NCBI GenBank assembly: GCA_030690985.1
Contig: JAUYFG010000070.1
Location: forward strand, 1-42,910
DNA from: Pseudomonadota bacterium
Lineage (GTDB): Bacteria; Pseudomonadota; Gammaproteobacteria; Burkholderiales; Thiobacillaceae
Direction of reading: 5' to 3'
DNA length: 42,910 nucleotides
In this document: positions 9,059-16,707 of the stretch, piece after piece
How the letters are laid out: the number at the start of each line of letters is the position of its first letter
Numbering within the stretch: the first letter of the stretch is position 1
The notes under the pieces: generated by a model
The model's input: the letters and a program-made list of their open reading frames with translations, nothing else
Told to the model about the DNA's origin: nothing
The model's database searches: none
Program-made: the position numbers and the translations under genes

Positions 9059-9495
9059 TGAAGCTCAACACAATCAAACCCGCTACGGGTAGCACACACT
9101 CCAGCAAACGTCCAGGTCGCGGTATTGGTTCCGGCCTTGGCAAGACTGGCGGCCGTGGTCACAAAGGCCAGAAATCGCGTGCCGGTGGTTTTCATAAAGT
9201 CGGATTTGAAGGCGGTCAGATGCCATTGGCTCGCCGACTTCCCAAGCGTGGCTTCATATCCCTGGATAGGGCATTCAAAGCCGAGGTTCGCCTCTCCGAT
9301 ATTGCGGCACTGCCTATTGATACAGTCGATATGCTGGCGCTGAAGCAAGCTGGTCTCGTGTCACAGATGACCCGTAGTGCCAAGGTCATGCTGTCGGGTG
9401 AGATCGATAAGGCTGTCAAGCTGGTTGGCATTGCCGCCACCAAGGGCGCTCGCGCCGCGATCGAGGCTGCCGGCGGCAGCCTGGTCGAGGCCTGA
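9058..9495 (+). CDS. rplO: 50S ribosomal protein L15
   Basis: L15 (145 aa) is a late-assembly 50S protein. The start [12 protein letters not shown] and the Gly-rich [25 protein letters not shown] followed by [17 protein letters not shown] are diagnostic. ATG 9058 overlaps the rpmD stop by one base. The GTG three bases earlier is less likely as a start. Confidence 0.97.
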   Translation: MKLNTIKPATGSTHSSKRPGRGIGSGLGKTGGRGHKGQKSRAGGFHKVGFEGGQMPLARRLPKRGFISLDRAFKAEVRLSDIAALPIDTVDMLALKQAGLVSQMTRSAKVMLSGEIDKAVKLVGIAATKGARAAIEAAGGSLVEA

Positions 9496-9509
9496 GAAGG
9501 AAACGTATC

Positions 9510-10835
9510 TTGGCCGGTGCTGCCAACCTTCTCCAGATGTCCGGCAAGATGGGCGACCTGAAAAGTCGCCTCTTCTTCCTGCTAGGCGCGCTTATTGTCT
9601 ATCGCATCGGTGCGCATATTCCCGTACCTGGCATAGACCCAGCCGCCCTAGAGCAGCTATTCCGCAGCCAGCAGGGCGGTATTCTGGGCATGTTCAATAT
9701 GTTCTCGGGTGGCGCGCTATCTCGCTTCACGGTATTTGCCCTCGGAATAATGCCCTACATATCTGCTTCCATCATCATGCAATTGATGACTGTGGTGTCG
9801 CCACAGTTGGAAGCATTGAAGAAGGAAGGCGAGGCTGGACGCCGAAAAATTACTCAGTACACCCGTTACGGCACCGTCCTACTGGCCACTTTTCAAGCTA
9901 TAGGCATATCCATTGCACTTGAAAGTCAGCCCGGACTTGTGCTTGAGGCGGGTCTGATGTTCAGACTGACAACCATGATTACCCTGGTAGCAGGCACCAT
10001 GTTCCTGATGTGGCTGGGCGAACAGATTACAGAACGCGGGCTGGGTAATGGTATTTCAATCATTATCTTTGCCGGCATTGCGGCTGGCTTGCCGCAGGCC
10101 ATTGGTGGAACACTTGAATTGACACGCACCGGTGCCTTCTCGATTCCCATGGTACTGGTGTTGTTTGTTGGCGCACTCCTGGTGACGGCACTGGTGGTTT
10201 TTGTCGAACGTGGCCAGCGGAAGATACTTGTCAACTATGCAAAGCGCCAGGTTGGCAATAAGGTCTATGGCGGACAAAGTTCACACCTGCCTCTGAAGTT
10301 GAACATGGCTGGTGTGATCCCTCCTATATTCGCTTCCAGCATCATCTTGTTTCCCGCGACCATCGCGGGTTGGTTTGGCAGCCACGAAGGTTTTACCTGG
10401 CTTAAGGATCTTGGTGCGGCGCTGTCACCTGGACAGCCCATATATGTGATGTTGTACGCCACAGCGATTGTTTTCTTCTGTTTCTTTTATACCGCGCTGG
10501 TCTTCAACCCGCGGGAAACAGCGGACAACCTGAAGAAGAGTGGCGCTTTTATTCCTGGCTACAGGCCTGGCGAACAGACGGCGAGATTTATCGACAAGGT
10601 GATGACTCGCCTGACCTTGGTGGGCGCTGCCTACATTACTCTGGTCTGTTTGATACCTGAATTCCTTATCGTTAACTGGAATGTTCCATTTTATTTCGGT
10701 GGTACGTCCCTGCTCATTATCGTAGTAGTAACCATGGACTTTATGGCTCAGGTCCAAGCGTATGTTATGACTCATCAATACGAGTCGCTGCTCAAGAAGG
10801 CCAACTTCAAAGGCGGAAATTTCATTTCGCGATAA
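9510..10835 (+). CDS. secY: Preprotein translocase subunit SecY
   Basis: SecY (441 aa) is the inner-membrane channel of the Sec translocon. The conserved segments [27 protein letters not shown] at the first helix, the plug region, the [12 protein letters not shown] helix and the cytoplasmic loop with [21 protein letters not shown] are present. Ten hydrophobic segments are expected and seen. The start is TTG 9510, with AAGGA 8 bp upstream; ATG 9537 (MSGKMGD) is an alternative. It follows rplO by 14 bp. A 238-bp gap follows instead of infA. Confidence 0.97.
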   Translation: MAGAANLLQMSGKMGDLKSRLFFLLGALIVYRIGAHIPVPGIDPAALEQLFRSQQGGILGMFNMFSGGALSRFTVFALGIMPYISASIIMQLMTVVSPQLEALKKEGEAGRRKITQYTRYGTVLLATFQAIGISIALESQPGLVLEAGLMFRLTTMITLVAGTMFLMWLGEQITERGLGNGISIIIFAGIAAGLPQAIGGTLELTRTGAFSIPMVLVLFVGALLVTALVVFVERGQRKILVNYAKRQVGNKVYGGQSSHLPLKLNMAGVIPPIFASSIILFPATIAGWFGSHEGFTWLKDLGAALSPGQPIYVMLYATAIVFFCFFYTALVFNPRETADNLKKSGAFIPGYRPGEQTARFIDKVMTRLTLVGAAYITLVCLIPEFLIVNWNVPFYFGGTSLLIIVVVTMDFMAQVQAYVMTHQYESLLKKANFKGGNFISR

Positions 10836-10944
10836 CTGCGATGGCACTGGCGTACTCAAACAGCTTCGGGTGACGTTGCATATATCTCACGAATGCCAGC
10901 TCCAGAATCGGATGGGAGAGGGCGCGTAGTACACGGACATACTT

Positions 10945-10983
10945 CCGGAAATATCTGTATGCATCGCATAGATATATTTCCGG
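10945..10983. repeat. Long hairpin in the secY-rpmJ gap
   Basis: CCGGAAATATCT...ATGC pairs with GCATAGATATATTTCCGG across a 3-nt loop. About 16 base pairs form, with one two-base bulge on each arm. It is AT-rich compared with its surroundings and is not a REP type seen elsewhere in this window. It could be an RNA regulatory stem in the secY 3' end or the remnant of an inserted element. Confidence 0.6.
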
Positions 10984-11023
10984 TGACAAGATCACGGTTG
11001 AGTTCATGCCCACGATCTATCGC

Positions 11024-11057
11024 GTGCGCACAACGTTTCGCGTGCGCAGTTTTTTTT
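11024..11057 (+). terminator. Rho-independent terminator-like stem before rpmJ
   Basis: GTGCGCA (11024-11030) and its partner (11042-11048) can pair around a 10-nt loop and are followed by G and eight Ts (11050-11057). The two arms also form an 11-bp direct repeat, TCGCGTGCGCA. The T-run stops 16 bp before the rpmJ start, so it may attenuate readthrough from secY into rpmJ. Confidence 0.55.
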
Positions 11058-11073
11058 GATAAAGGAGCCGGAC

Positions 11074-11187
11074 ATGCGTGTTCAAGCCTCTGTAAAGAAG
11101 ATTTGCCGTAAATGCAAGATTGTCCGCCGTAAGGGCGTGGTTCGCGTTATTTGTAGCGAAGCACGTCACAAGCAGCGCCAAGGCTGA
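11074..11187 (+). CDS. rpmJ: 50S ribosomal protein L36 (zinc form)
   Basis: A 37-codon gene encodes [20 protein letters not shown] and then [13 protein letters not shown]. The zinc ligands Cys11, Cys14, Cys27 and His32 are present, so this is the C+ form. L36 is a small late-assembly 50S protein. AAAGGAGCC before the ATG is a strong ribosome binding site. It is the last gene of the spc group and is followed by the alpha-operon promoter. Confidence 0.96.
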   Translation: MRVQASVKKICRKCKIVRRKGVVRVICSEARHKQRQG

Positions 11188-11194
11188 TTTCAAC

Positions 11195-11224
11195 TTGCCA
11201 AGTAGCAAGTTGATTCACTATAAT
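11195..11224 (+). promoter_or_regulatory. Alpha-operon promoter upstream of rpsM
   Basis: TTGCCA (11195-11200) and a consensus TATAAT (11219-11224) are separated by 18 bp, 31 bp before the rpsM start. The inverted repeat AACTTGC...GCAAGTT (11192-11198 with 11205-11211) covers the -35 and half of the spacer, as an operator would. Unlike the rplC and rplN promoters, its discriminator is AT-rich (TTTTTCG). Confidence 0.65.
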
Positions 11225-11254
11225 TTTTCGTTTTTGTTTGTTGGGGGTTAGTAG

Positions 11255-11617
11255 ATGGCCCGTATCGCTGGGGTAAATATCCCAAACCATAAGCATGCCG
11301 AGATCGCGCTTACGTCGATTTACGGTGTCGGCCGTACACGTGCGCGGCTCATCTGTCAGGAGGCTGGAGTAAATCCGGCACAGAAGATCAAGGATCTTAC
11401 TGACAACGACATCGAGAAGATTCGCGACAGCATTGGCAAGCTGACTGTTGAGGGTGACCTGCGCCGTGAGGTCACCATGAATATCAAGCGCTTGATGGAC
11501 CTGGGTTGCTACCGTGGTGTTCGCCACCGCAAGGGCTTACCGCTGCGTGGTCAGCGGACCCGTACAAATGCCCGTACCCGCAAGGGCCCCCGCAAGCAGA
11601 TGCAGAACAAGAAGTAA
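11255..11617 (+). CDS. rpsM: 30S ribosomal protein S13
   Basis: S13 (120 aa) is a 30S head protein that contacts the 50S (bridges B1a/b) and P-site t[32 protein letters not shown] starts it. The basic tail [18 protein letters not shown] is complete. GGGGGTTAGTAG precedes the ATG. It is the first gene of the alpha operon. Confidence 0.98.
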   Translation: MARIAGVNIPNHKHAEIALTSIYGVGRTRARLICQEAGVNPAQKIKDLTDNDIEKIRDSIGKLTVEGDLRREVTMNIKRLMDLGCYRGVRHRKGLPLRGQRTRTNARTRKGPRKQMQNKK

Positions 11618-11629
11618 TAGGTAAACGAT

Positions 11630-12022
11630 ATGGCCAAGGCTAGTGCAGCGCGAGCGCGCAAGAAAGTTAAGAAGAATGTTGCCGAAGGTATCGCGCACAT
11701 TCACGCATCCTTCAATAACACCATCATCACCATCACTGATCGTCAGGGCAATGCACTTGCCTGGGCGACTGCCGGTGGCGCTGGCTTCAAGGGCTCCCGC
11801 AAGAGCACCCCTTTCGCAGCGCAGGTAGCTGCTGAAAATGCCGGGAAATTAGCCCTGGAATATGGACTGAAAAACCTGGAAGTGCGTATCAAAGGCCCCG
11901 GCCCTGGTCGTGATTCCACCGTGCGCGCGCTGAACGGTCTCGGTTACAAGATCACCAGCATCTCCGACGTGACGCCCATGCCGCACAACGGCTGCCGTCC
12001 GCCCAAGAAACGCCGTATCTAA
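11630..12022 (+). CDS. rpsK: 30S ribosomal protein S11
   Basis: S11 (130 aa) lies on the 30S platform beside the E site. [32 protein letters not shown] and the C-terminal signature [20 protein letters not shown] are fully conserved. The Asn-Gly in PHNG is the known isoaspartate site in E. coli S11. Spacing to neighbours is 12 and 17 bp. Confidence 0.98.
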   Translation: MAKASAARARKKVKKNVAEGIAHIHASFNNTIITITDRQGNALAWATAGGAGFKGSRKSTPFAAQVAAENAGKLALEYGLKNLEVRIKGPGPGRDSTVRALNGLGYKITSISDVTPMPHNGCRPPKKRRI

Positions 12023-12039
12023 GCAAAAGGAGAGCATAA

Positions 12040-12666
12040 GTGGCCCGCAACCTAGATCCCAAATGCCGTCAGTGCCGACGTGAAGGCGAGAAGCTCTTCA
12101 TAAAGGGTGAGAAATGTTTCAGCGACAAATGCGCCATTGAGCGTCGCAACCAGGCGCCTGGTCAGCATGGTGCAAAGAACATGCGTGTGTCCGATTATGG
12201 CGGCCAGTTGCGTGAGAAACAAAAAATCCGCCGCATCTACGGGGTTCTCGAACATCAGTTCCGCTTGACCTATTTCGCCGCAGATCGTCGCAAGGGTGTT
12301 ACCGGCGAAAATCTGTTGCAGATGCTTGAGTCCCGTCTTGATACTGTCACCTACCGTATGGGATTCGGCGCCTCACGCACTGAATCACGCCAAGCGGTTC
12401 GGCATAATGCAATTCTGGTTAATGGCAAGCGCGTAAACATTCCCTCTTACCAGGTAAAGCCGGGTGATGTGGTGGAAGTGGCGCTGAAGTCAAAAGGTCA
12501 ATTGCGTATCAAGGCCGCCGCCGAGGCTGCAGCGAGTCGTGGTTTTCCTGAGTGGGTAGAAGTCGATGCCAAAGCACTCAAGGGCACTTACAAGGCTATG
12601 CCGCAACGTTCCGAATTGCCGCCCACCATCAATGAACACTTGGTGATTGAACTTTATTCCAAGTAA
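12040..12666 (+). CDS. rpsD: 30S ribosomal protein S4 (four-cysteine form)
   Basis: S4 (208 aa) nucleates 30S assembly and represses the alpha operon in E. coli. The start is GTG with AAAAGGAGAGC upstream. The N-terminus carries Cys9, Cys12, Cys26 and Cys31, the zinc-binding form absent from E. coli S4. The S4 RNA-binding domain ([35 protein letters not shown]) lies near residues 95-130. Confidence 0.98.
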   Translation: MARNLDPKCRQCRREGEKLFIKGEKCFSDKCAIERRNQAPGQHGAKNMRVSDYGGQLREKQKIRRIYGVLEHQFRLTYFAADRRKGVTGENLLQMLESRLDTVTYRMGFGASRTESRQAVRHNAILVNGKRVNIPSYQVKPGDVVEVALKSKGQLRIKAAAEAAASRGFPEWVEVDAKALKGTYKAMPQRSELPPTINEHLVIELYSK

Positions 12667-12694
12667 TTGCCTGGTTCTCTGAAGGAAGCGAAAT

Positions 12695-13687
12695 ATGTCT
12701 AACAATGGTGATTTGCTGCAACCGCGCATCGTTGAGGTCAACAGCATATCCCCCCGCCAGGCTCGCATTACGCTTGAGCCTTTTGAGCGTGGGTATGGCC
12801 ACACGTTGGGTAATGCCCTGCGTCGCATCCTCTTGTCATCCATGCGTGGCTATGCACCCACCGAGGTTCGCATCGCGGGTGTCGTCCACGAATATTCCGT
12901 AATCGAAGGTGTGCAGGAAGACGTCGTCGACATTCTGCTCAATCTCAAGGGGTTGGCGGTCAAGTTGAATAGCCGTGATGAAGCATTGCTGACCATAAAC
13001 AAGTCGGGCGAAGGTGTGGTTACCGCAGCGGATATCCAGGCTGGCCATGACGTCGAGATACTGAATCCTGACCATGTGATTGCTCACCTGACCAAGGGTG
13101 GCAGTCTGGAGATGGAAATCAAGATCGAAGGCGGGCGTGGTTATGTCCCTGCCAGTACTCGTGTGCTTCCTGACGAATCACGCGCTGTTGGTGTGATTAT
13201 GGTGGATGCGCTTTACAGTCCGGTCAGAAAAGTCAGTTTCAGCGTCGACAGTGCTCGTGTCGAACAGCGTACAGATCTGGATAAGCTGATCATCGAAATC
13301 GAAACCAATGGGGTCATTGAACCTGCGGAAGCTGTACGCCATTCAGCTCGTTTGCTCATCGAGCAATTGGCTTCATTTGCAGACCTGAAGGGTGTGGCGA
13401 CTATCGCAGAAGTTGGCAGCAAGAGTCCGTCTTCTCCTGCCGTTGACCCGATCCTGTTGCGCCCGGTGGACGAACTCGAACTTACGGTACGCTCCGCCAA
13501 TTGCCTGAAGGCCGAGAATATTTATTACATCGGCGACCTGATTCAACGCAGCGAAACCGAATTGCTCAAGACTCCCAACCTGGGCCGCAAATCCTTGAAC
13601 GAGATCAAGGATGTACTGGCAGCCCGTGGCCTTACCCTCGGCATGAAGCTTGAGAACTGGCCGCCTGTTGGCCTCGAGAAACCCTGA
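12695..13687 (+). CDS. rpoA: DNA-directed RNA polymerase subunit alpha
   Basis: RpoA (330 aa) dimerises to start RNA polymerase assembly. The N-terminal domain contains [29 protein letters not shown]. The C-terminal domain that binds UP elements and activators contains [20 protein letters not shown] near residues 290-315, joined by a linker rich in Ser and Pro. Length and order between rpsD and rplQ are standard. GAAGGAAGCG precedes the ATG. Confidence 0.98.
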   Translation: MSNNGDLLQPRIVEVNSISPRQARITLEPFERGYGHTLGNALRRILLSSMRGYAPTEVRIAGVVHEYSVIEGVQEDVVDILLNLKGLAVKLNSRDEALLTINKSGEGVVTAADIQAGHDVEILNPDHVIAHLTKGGSLEMEIKIEGGRGYVPASTRVLPDESRAVGVIMVDALYSPVRKVSFSVDSARVEQRTDLDKLIIEIETNGVIEPAEAVRHSARLLIEQLASFADLKGVATIAEVGSKSPSSPAVDPILLRPVDELELTVRSANCLKAENIYYIGDLIQRSETELLKTPNLGRKSLNEIKDVLAARGLTLGMKLENWPPVGLEKP

Positions 13688-13707
13688 TCTCTATTAGGTA
13701 GAACAAT

Positions 13708-14088
13708 ATGCGCCACCGTCTCGCCCATCGAAAACTAAACCGTACCAGCAGCCACCGCGCCGCCTTGCTGCGTAACCTTTCCAATGCCCTGCTCAAGCAT
13801 GAGGCGATTAAAACCACACTGCCCAAGGCCAAGGAATTGCGCAAAGTGGTCGAGCCTCTGATCACGCTGGGAAAGAAGCCCAGCCTGGCTAATCGCCGTC
13901 TGGCTTTCGACCGACTGCGTGACCGGGACATGGTGGTCAAACTTTTTGACGACCTTGGACCCCGCTTCCAATCCCGTCCTGGTGGTTATGTACGTATTCT
14001 CAAGTTCGGCTTTCGCCAGGGTGACAACGCACCTATGGCACTGATTGAGTTGGTTGATCGTGCTGAAGAGGTTGTTGTTACCGAGTAA
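13708..14088 (+). CDS. rplQ: 50S ribosomal protein L17
   Basis: L17 (126 aa) is at the tunnel exit. [32 protein letters not shown] and the ending [26 protein letters not shown] are family signatures. The spacing after rpoA is 20 bp. It closes the alpha operon, with a strong terminator 17 bp downstream. Confidence 0.98.
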   Translation: MRHRLAHRKLNRTSSHRAALLRNLSNALLKHEAIKTTLPKAKELRKVVEPLITLGKKPSLANRRLAFDRLRDRDMVVKLFDDLGPRFQSRPGGYVRILKFGFRQGDNAPMALIELVDRAEEVVVTE

Positions 14089-14104
14089 GGTCACGCGACT
14101 ACCC

Positions 14105-14133
14105 AAAAAAGCCGGCTATAGCCGGCTTTTTTT
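14105..14133 (+). terminator. Rho-independent terminator of the alpha operon
   Basis: AAAAAA, a perfect GCCGGC stem around TATA, then seven Ts. The A and T tracts can extend the stem, so it may also terminate transcription arriving from the other strand. It marks the end of the ribosomal supercluster. Confidence 0.93.
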
Positions 14134-14157
14134 ATGCACCCTTTGCCTGTAACTCGT

Positions 14158-14413
14158 CATGGCTCTTTATGAGCCGCCCCGCCCTATGAAACAACTGCCG
14201 TAGGATGTGGTTACCGAAGGGTATAAGCAGGGACTTGGCTGCCGTTTTTTGGCGGCTTGGTCCTTCGCTTAGGGGCTTTATCAGAGCGCAGCGAACCGCA
14301 TCAATCTGGCACACGCGGCATGATGCGGTTCGCTGCGCTCTGATGAAGCCCCTACCCTTCGGTAACCGCATCCTACGCAGGGTTTCGATGCTGGCTGTTT
14401 CACAGTAACAGCT
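14158..14413. repeat. Large composite REP-type palindrome downstream of rplQ
   Basis: The outer arms are 21 bp (14200-14220 with 14356-14376, 20/21 matching, GTAGG head). The inner arms are 34 bp (14270-14303 with 14321-14354, 33/34) and carry the GAGCGCAGCGAACCGCATCA core. The left side has 49 extra bases including a small GC-rich hairpin with a T6 loop. An outer module at 14158-14192 recurs at 35727-35761 (30/35), and GTTTCACAGT follows on the right in both places. No gene is visible here. Confidence 0.85.
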
Positions 14414-14517
14414 CGAAACGGCGATGCCGTGCTTCACACGTTCAGAAAAAATTACGCAACAGGGTGTCAGCTATTTAATGGTTCATTCTTCCCACGGTTT
14501 ACCCATCAGCGAGGCCG

Positions 14518-14545
14518 TTGTTAGAATGCAACAAATACCTAATAG
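14518..14545 (+). promoter_or_regulatory. Probable promoter of the OmpA-family gene
   Basis: TTGTTA (14518-14523) and TAATAG (14540-14545) are separated by 16 bp, about 38 bp before the start codon. TTGTT-N7-AACAA forms a small inverted repeat over the -35. The AT-rich stretch stands out from its surroundings, and the upstream gene is terminated, so a promoter is needed here. Confidence 0.5.
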
Positions 14546-14582
14546 ACTGTTTTTTCTAGCATTTTTTCGAAAAGGAAACACC

Positions 14583-16220
14583 ATGAAACTGAAGTTGATC
14601 ACTGTTGTGCTCGCCCTTGCGGCGACACCGGCTCTGGCCGCGATGGGCACCACCGAGATTCCGACCTTCGCCGGCCAGGCCGCCGCCAAGGCTACCGCCA
14701 CGACCAACGTGCCGCAGACCCCGGAAGTGTGGCTGGCGCGCATGACCGACTTCTCGCGCAACCTGTCCGCGTTCAAAGATCCCAAGATGTTCGTGCCCTG
14801 GGCCAACGCCGTGACCGAGCCGGGTTTCTATGTCGCCATGATGAACGGCATGATGGACCCGGGTGGCTGGCTGAACATGATGAATACCGCCGCGCATCCC
14901 GATGCCGTGCGCAACCTGGCCCAGTTTGCCGACCCCAACATCTATCTCAAGTGGGCCGCCGCGACCGGTGACCCCAACTTCTACACGGCCGTGCTCACCC
15001 CGCTTTCCGACCCGGGCAAGCTGACGCGCTGGGCCATGCTGCCGGTCGACGCGAAACTGTGGAATACCTTGTTGTCCACGCTCAACCCCAATACCTACAT
15101 CCGCTGGGGCCTGGCCGGCCTGGACCCGCGTGCCTGGAATCTGGCGGGCACGATGGCCAACCCCGCGCTCTACACCGGCATGATGGGCGCCGTGGTGAAC
15201 CCGAACTCCTACGGCCAGGGCACCAGCAACTGGCTGACCTGGGCGCCGCAACCCTCCGTGCAGGGTGCCGGCAGCTTCGCTATGTGGGATCCGGTCGCCA
15301 TGCTGGGCAATCTGTCCGGCTTCGTTCCCGGTATCAATCTGGCCGCGCTGCCGACGCTGCCGAATATCGGTATGCCCACCATGACCCTGCCGACCTTCCC
15401 GGCGGTCGCCCCGACCTTCAACCCCGCCTCGGTCTACGCACCGGCTGCGGCCCCGACACCGGCCGCCAAGGCTGCCGTTGCCGCACCTGTAGCCGTTGCC
15501 ACGCCACCCGCCGCTGCCGAAGCAGCAAAACCCGCCGAGGTTGCCAAGCCGGTTGTCGTGGCCAGGCCCGTCGTGGAAGCCGCCAAGCCGGTTGATGTGG
15601 CCAAGCCGGTCGAGCCGACCAAGTCCGTGTCGGCAGCCCCCAAGGTTGAAGTAAAAGCGGTCGCTGCGCCGGTTCCGGAAGTCAAGGCAGCCCCGGTCGC
15701 CAAGCCGGTCGATGTGGTCAAGCCCGCCGAGCCGACCAAGGCTGTGGTGGCAGCCCCCAAGGTTGAAGTAAAAGCTGCCGCCGCACCGACGCCTGTCGTA
15801 GTGGCCACGCCTGTTGCCACGCCTGCTCCGGAAACCAACAAGGTGATCCTGGCCGGTGACGCGCTGTTCATGTCCGGCAAATCCGGGATCAATAACCTGT
15901 CCAAGGACGGCAAGACTCGCCTTGATGAGATCGTTGCCAAGATCAAAGCCATGGGCGACATCGAGCAGATCAAGGTGGTCGGCCATGCCGATCCCACCGG
16001 CAATGCCAAGGCCAACCAGGCGCTGTCGGAAGCGCGCGCCAAGTCGGTCAGGTCCTATCTGGTGGCCAAGGGTGTGAAGCCCGGTGTCATCATCACCAGC
16101 GGCATGGGCGACACTCAGCCGGTGACCCAGTGCGACAAAACGCTGGCGAGCGCGGATCTGAAGGTTTGCCACGCACCCAACCGCCGCGTGGAAATCGAGA
16201 TCATCGGCAAGGCCAAATAA
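14583..16220 (+). CDS. OmpA-family envelope protein with N-terminal 13-residue tandem repeats
   Basis: This 545-aa protein starts at ATG 14583 after AAAAGGAAACACC; an upstream in-frame ATG at 14424 has no such site. Residues 1-20 form a signal peptide ending ALAA. Residues 66-210 contain twelve tandem units of 12-13 residues, consensus (D/N/E)-P-x-x-(Y/W/F)-x-x-(W/M). Residues about 285-425 are a low-complexity Ala/Pro/Lys/Val linker, including a 90-bp DNA repeat. The last 125 residues are an OmpA-C peptidoglycan-binding domain (VVGHADPTGNAKANQALSEARA and a C-terminal RRVEIEI). It probably tethers the outer envelope to peptidoglycan; the role of the repeats is unknown to me. Confidence 0.85.
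   Translation: MKLKLITVVLALAATPALAAMGTTEIPTFAGQAAAKATATTNVPQTPEVWLARMTDFSRNLSAFKDPKMFVPWANAVTEPGFYVAMMNGMMDPGGWLNMMNTAAHPDAVRNLAQFADPNIYLKWAAATGDPNFYTAVLTPLSDPGKLTRWAMLPVDAKLWNTLLSTLNPNTYIRWGLAGLDPRAWNLAGTMANPALYTGMMGAVVNPNSYGQGTSNWLTWAPQPSVQGAGSFAMWDPVAMLGNLSGFVPGINLAALPTLPNIGMPTMTLPTFPAVAPTFNPASVYAPAAAPTPAAKAAVAAPVAVATPPAAAEAAKPAEVAKPVVVARPVVEAAKPVDVAKPVEPTKSVSAAPKVEVKAVAAPVPEVKAAPVAKPVDVVKPAEPTKAVVAAPKVEVKAAAAPTPVVVATPVATPAPETNKVILAGDALFMSGKSGINNLSKDGKTRLDEIVAKIKAMGDIEQIKVVGHADPTGNAKANQALSEARAKSVRSYLVAKGVKPGVIITSGMGDTQPVTQCDKTLASADLKVCHAPNRRVEIEIIGKAK
15582..15788 (+). repeat. 90-bp direct repeat in the OmpA-family linker
   Basis: 15582-15671 and 15699-15788 are near copies. Both encode AKPVDV-x-KP-x-EPTK-x-V followed by AAPKVEVKA-x-AAP. 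The identical codons in the middle of the unit suggest recent duplication or slippage. Copy number may vary between strains. Confidence 0.75.
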
Positions 16221-16242
16221 ACCGGCTGCGTTTGATCCAGGA

Positions 16243-16269
16243 AAAACCGCCCTTCGGGGCGGTTTTTTC
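16243..16269 (+). terminator. Rho-independent terminator after the OmpA-family gene
   Basis: AAAAACCGCCC, a TTCG loop, GGGCGG and six Ts. The UUCG-type tetraloop stem is strong. It lies 22 bp after the stop and ends the monocistronic unit. Confidence 0.93.
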
Positions 16270-16325
16270 TTTGGCGCTTGAGAAACACAACGTAACCAAT
16301 TGATCCTGAAAACCTCAGCGAGGGT

Positions 16326-16420
16326 GGGCGGAAAAGCGGCCTTATCGCGCCTTCCGCCAGGTTCCGCTGGAGGATGGCGGAAGGCGCCTGCCCCGCCGGC
16401 TTTTCCGCCCTGCGCGCTAC
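16326..16420. repeat. REP pair (GGCGGAAAAGCG family)
   Basis: The left arm GGGCGGAAAAGCGGCC... (16326-16359) faces a right arm TGGCGGAAGGCGCC... (16375-16410), and GCGCGCTAC closes it. On the minus strand the GTAG head (16417-16420) supplies the TAG stop codon of the small gene 16417-16707. Related copies lie at 24508 and 36671. Confidence 0.75.
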
Positions 16421-16707
16421 GGTTCAAGTTCGGGGAATGCCTCTTCGTAATAGCCGATGCGTTGCCAGGAGTTTTCGTTGAGGGCGACTTCGTAGCGTGC
16501 CCATTTGCGGAATTCGTCGAGGGTGCACTGCCCGGTCTTGCGCCGGCAGGTGCCGGCGATCCCTTTGAAGCGCACGGTTTCCTCGCCGCTTTCAGCATCG
16601 AGAGAGAAGTCGAGCACCTGGCGCACGCCCCAGGCGCGTCCATAAGCGCCATTGCTGTAATTGCCCCCCACGCGGATATCGAAGGGAATGCTGAGTTGCT
16701 GATTCAT
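16417..16707 (-). CDS. Unknown 96-residue protein
   Basis: I do not recognise this protein. It starts at ATG 16707, overlapping the stop of the upstream c-di-GMP gene (ATGA), so it is probably translated with it. It is soluble, mixed alpha/beta in appearance, with the pair TCRRKTGQC (residues about 53-61) and an acidic C-terminus EEAFPELEP. No signal peptide is seen. Its stop codon lies in a REP palindrome. Coupling to the GGDEF-EAL gene suggests a related role, but nothing more can be said. Confidence 0.7.
   Translation of the reverse strand: MNQQLSIPFDIRVGGNYSNGAYGRAWGVRQVLDFSLDAESGEETVRFKGIAGTCRRKTGQCTLDEFRKWARYEVALNENSWQRIGYYEEAFPELEP

Larger units (their letters stand above)
10836..11073 (+). 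other. secY-rpmJ gap lacking infA
   Basis: In many betaproteobacteria infA (IF1) sits between secY and rpmJ. No IF1-like reading frame exists here on either strand. The gap holds a long imperfect hairpin (10945-10983) and a terminator-like stem (11024-11057). A 63-codon minus-strand frame (10822-11013) covers most of it but resembles nothing I know. infA must lie elsewhere in the genome. Confidence 0.7.

Noticed and set aside
10822-11013. 63-codon minus-strand frame in the secY-rpmJ gap
   Set aside because: It overlaps the secY 3' end and the long hairpin, has no convincing ribosome binding site and resembles nothing I know. It could be a gene fragment, but the evidence is too weak to list.
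14556-16652. 698-codon open frame on the minus strand opposite the OmpA-family gene
   Set aside because: Gly/Arg/His-rich shadow of the repeat and linker regions; it crosses the terminator at 16243-16269.
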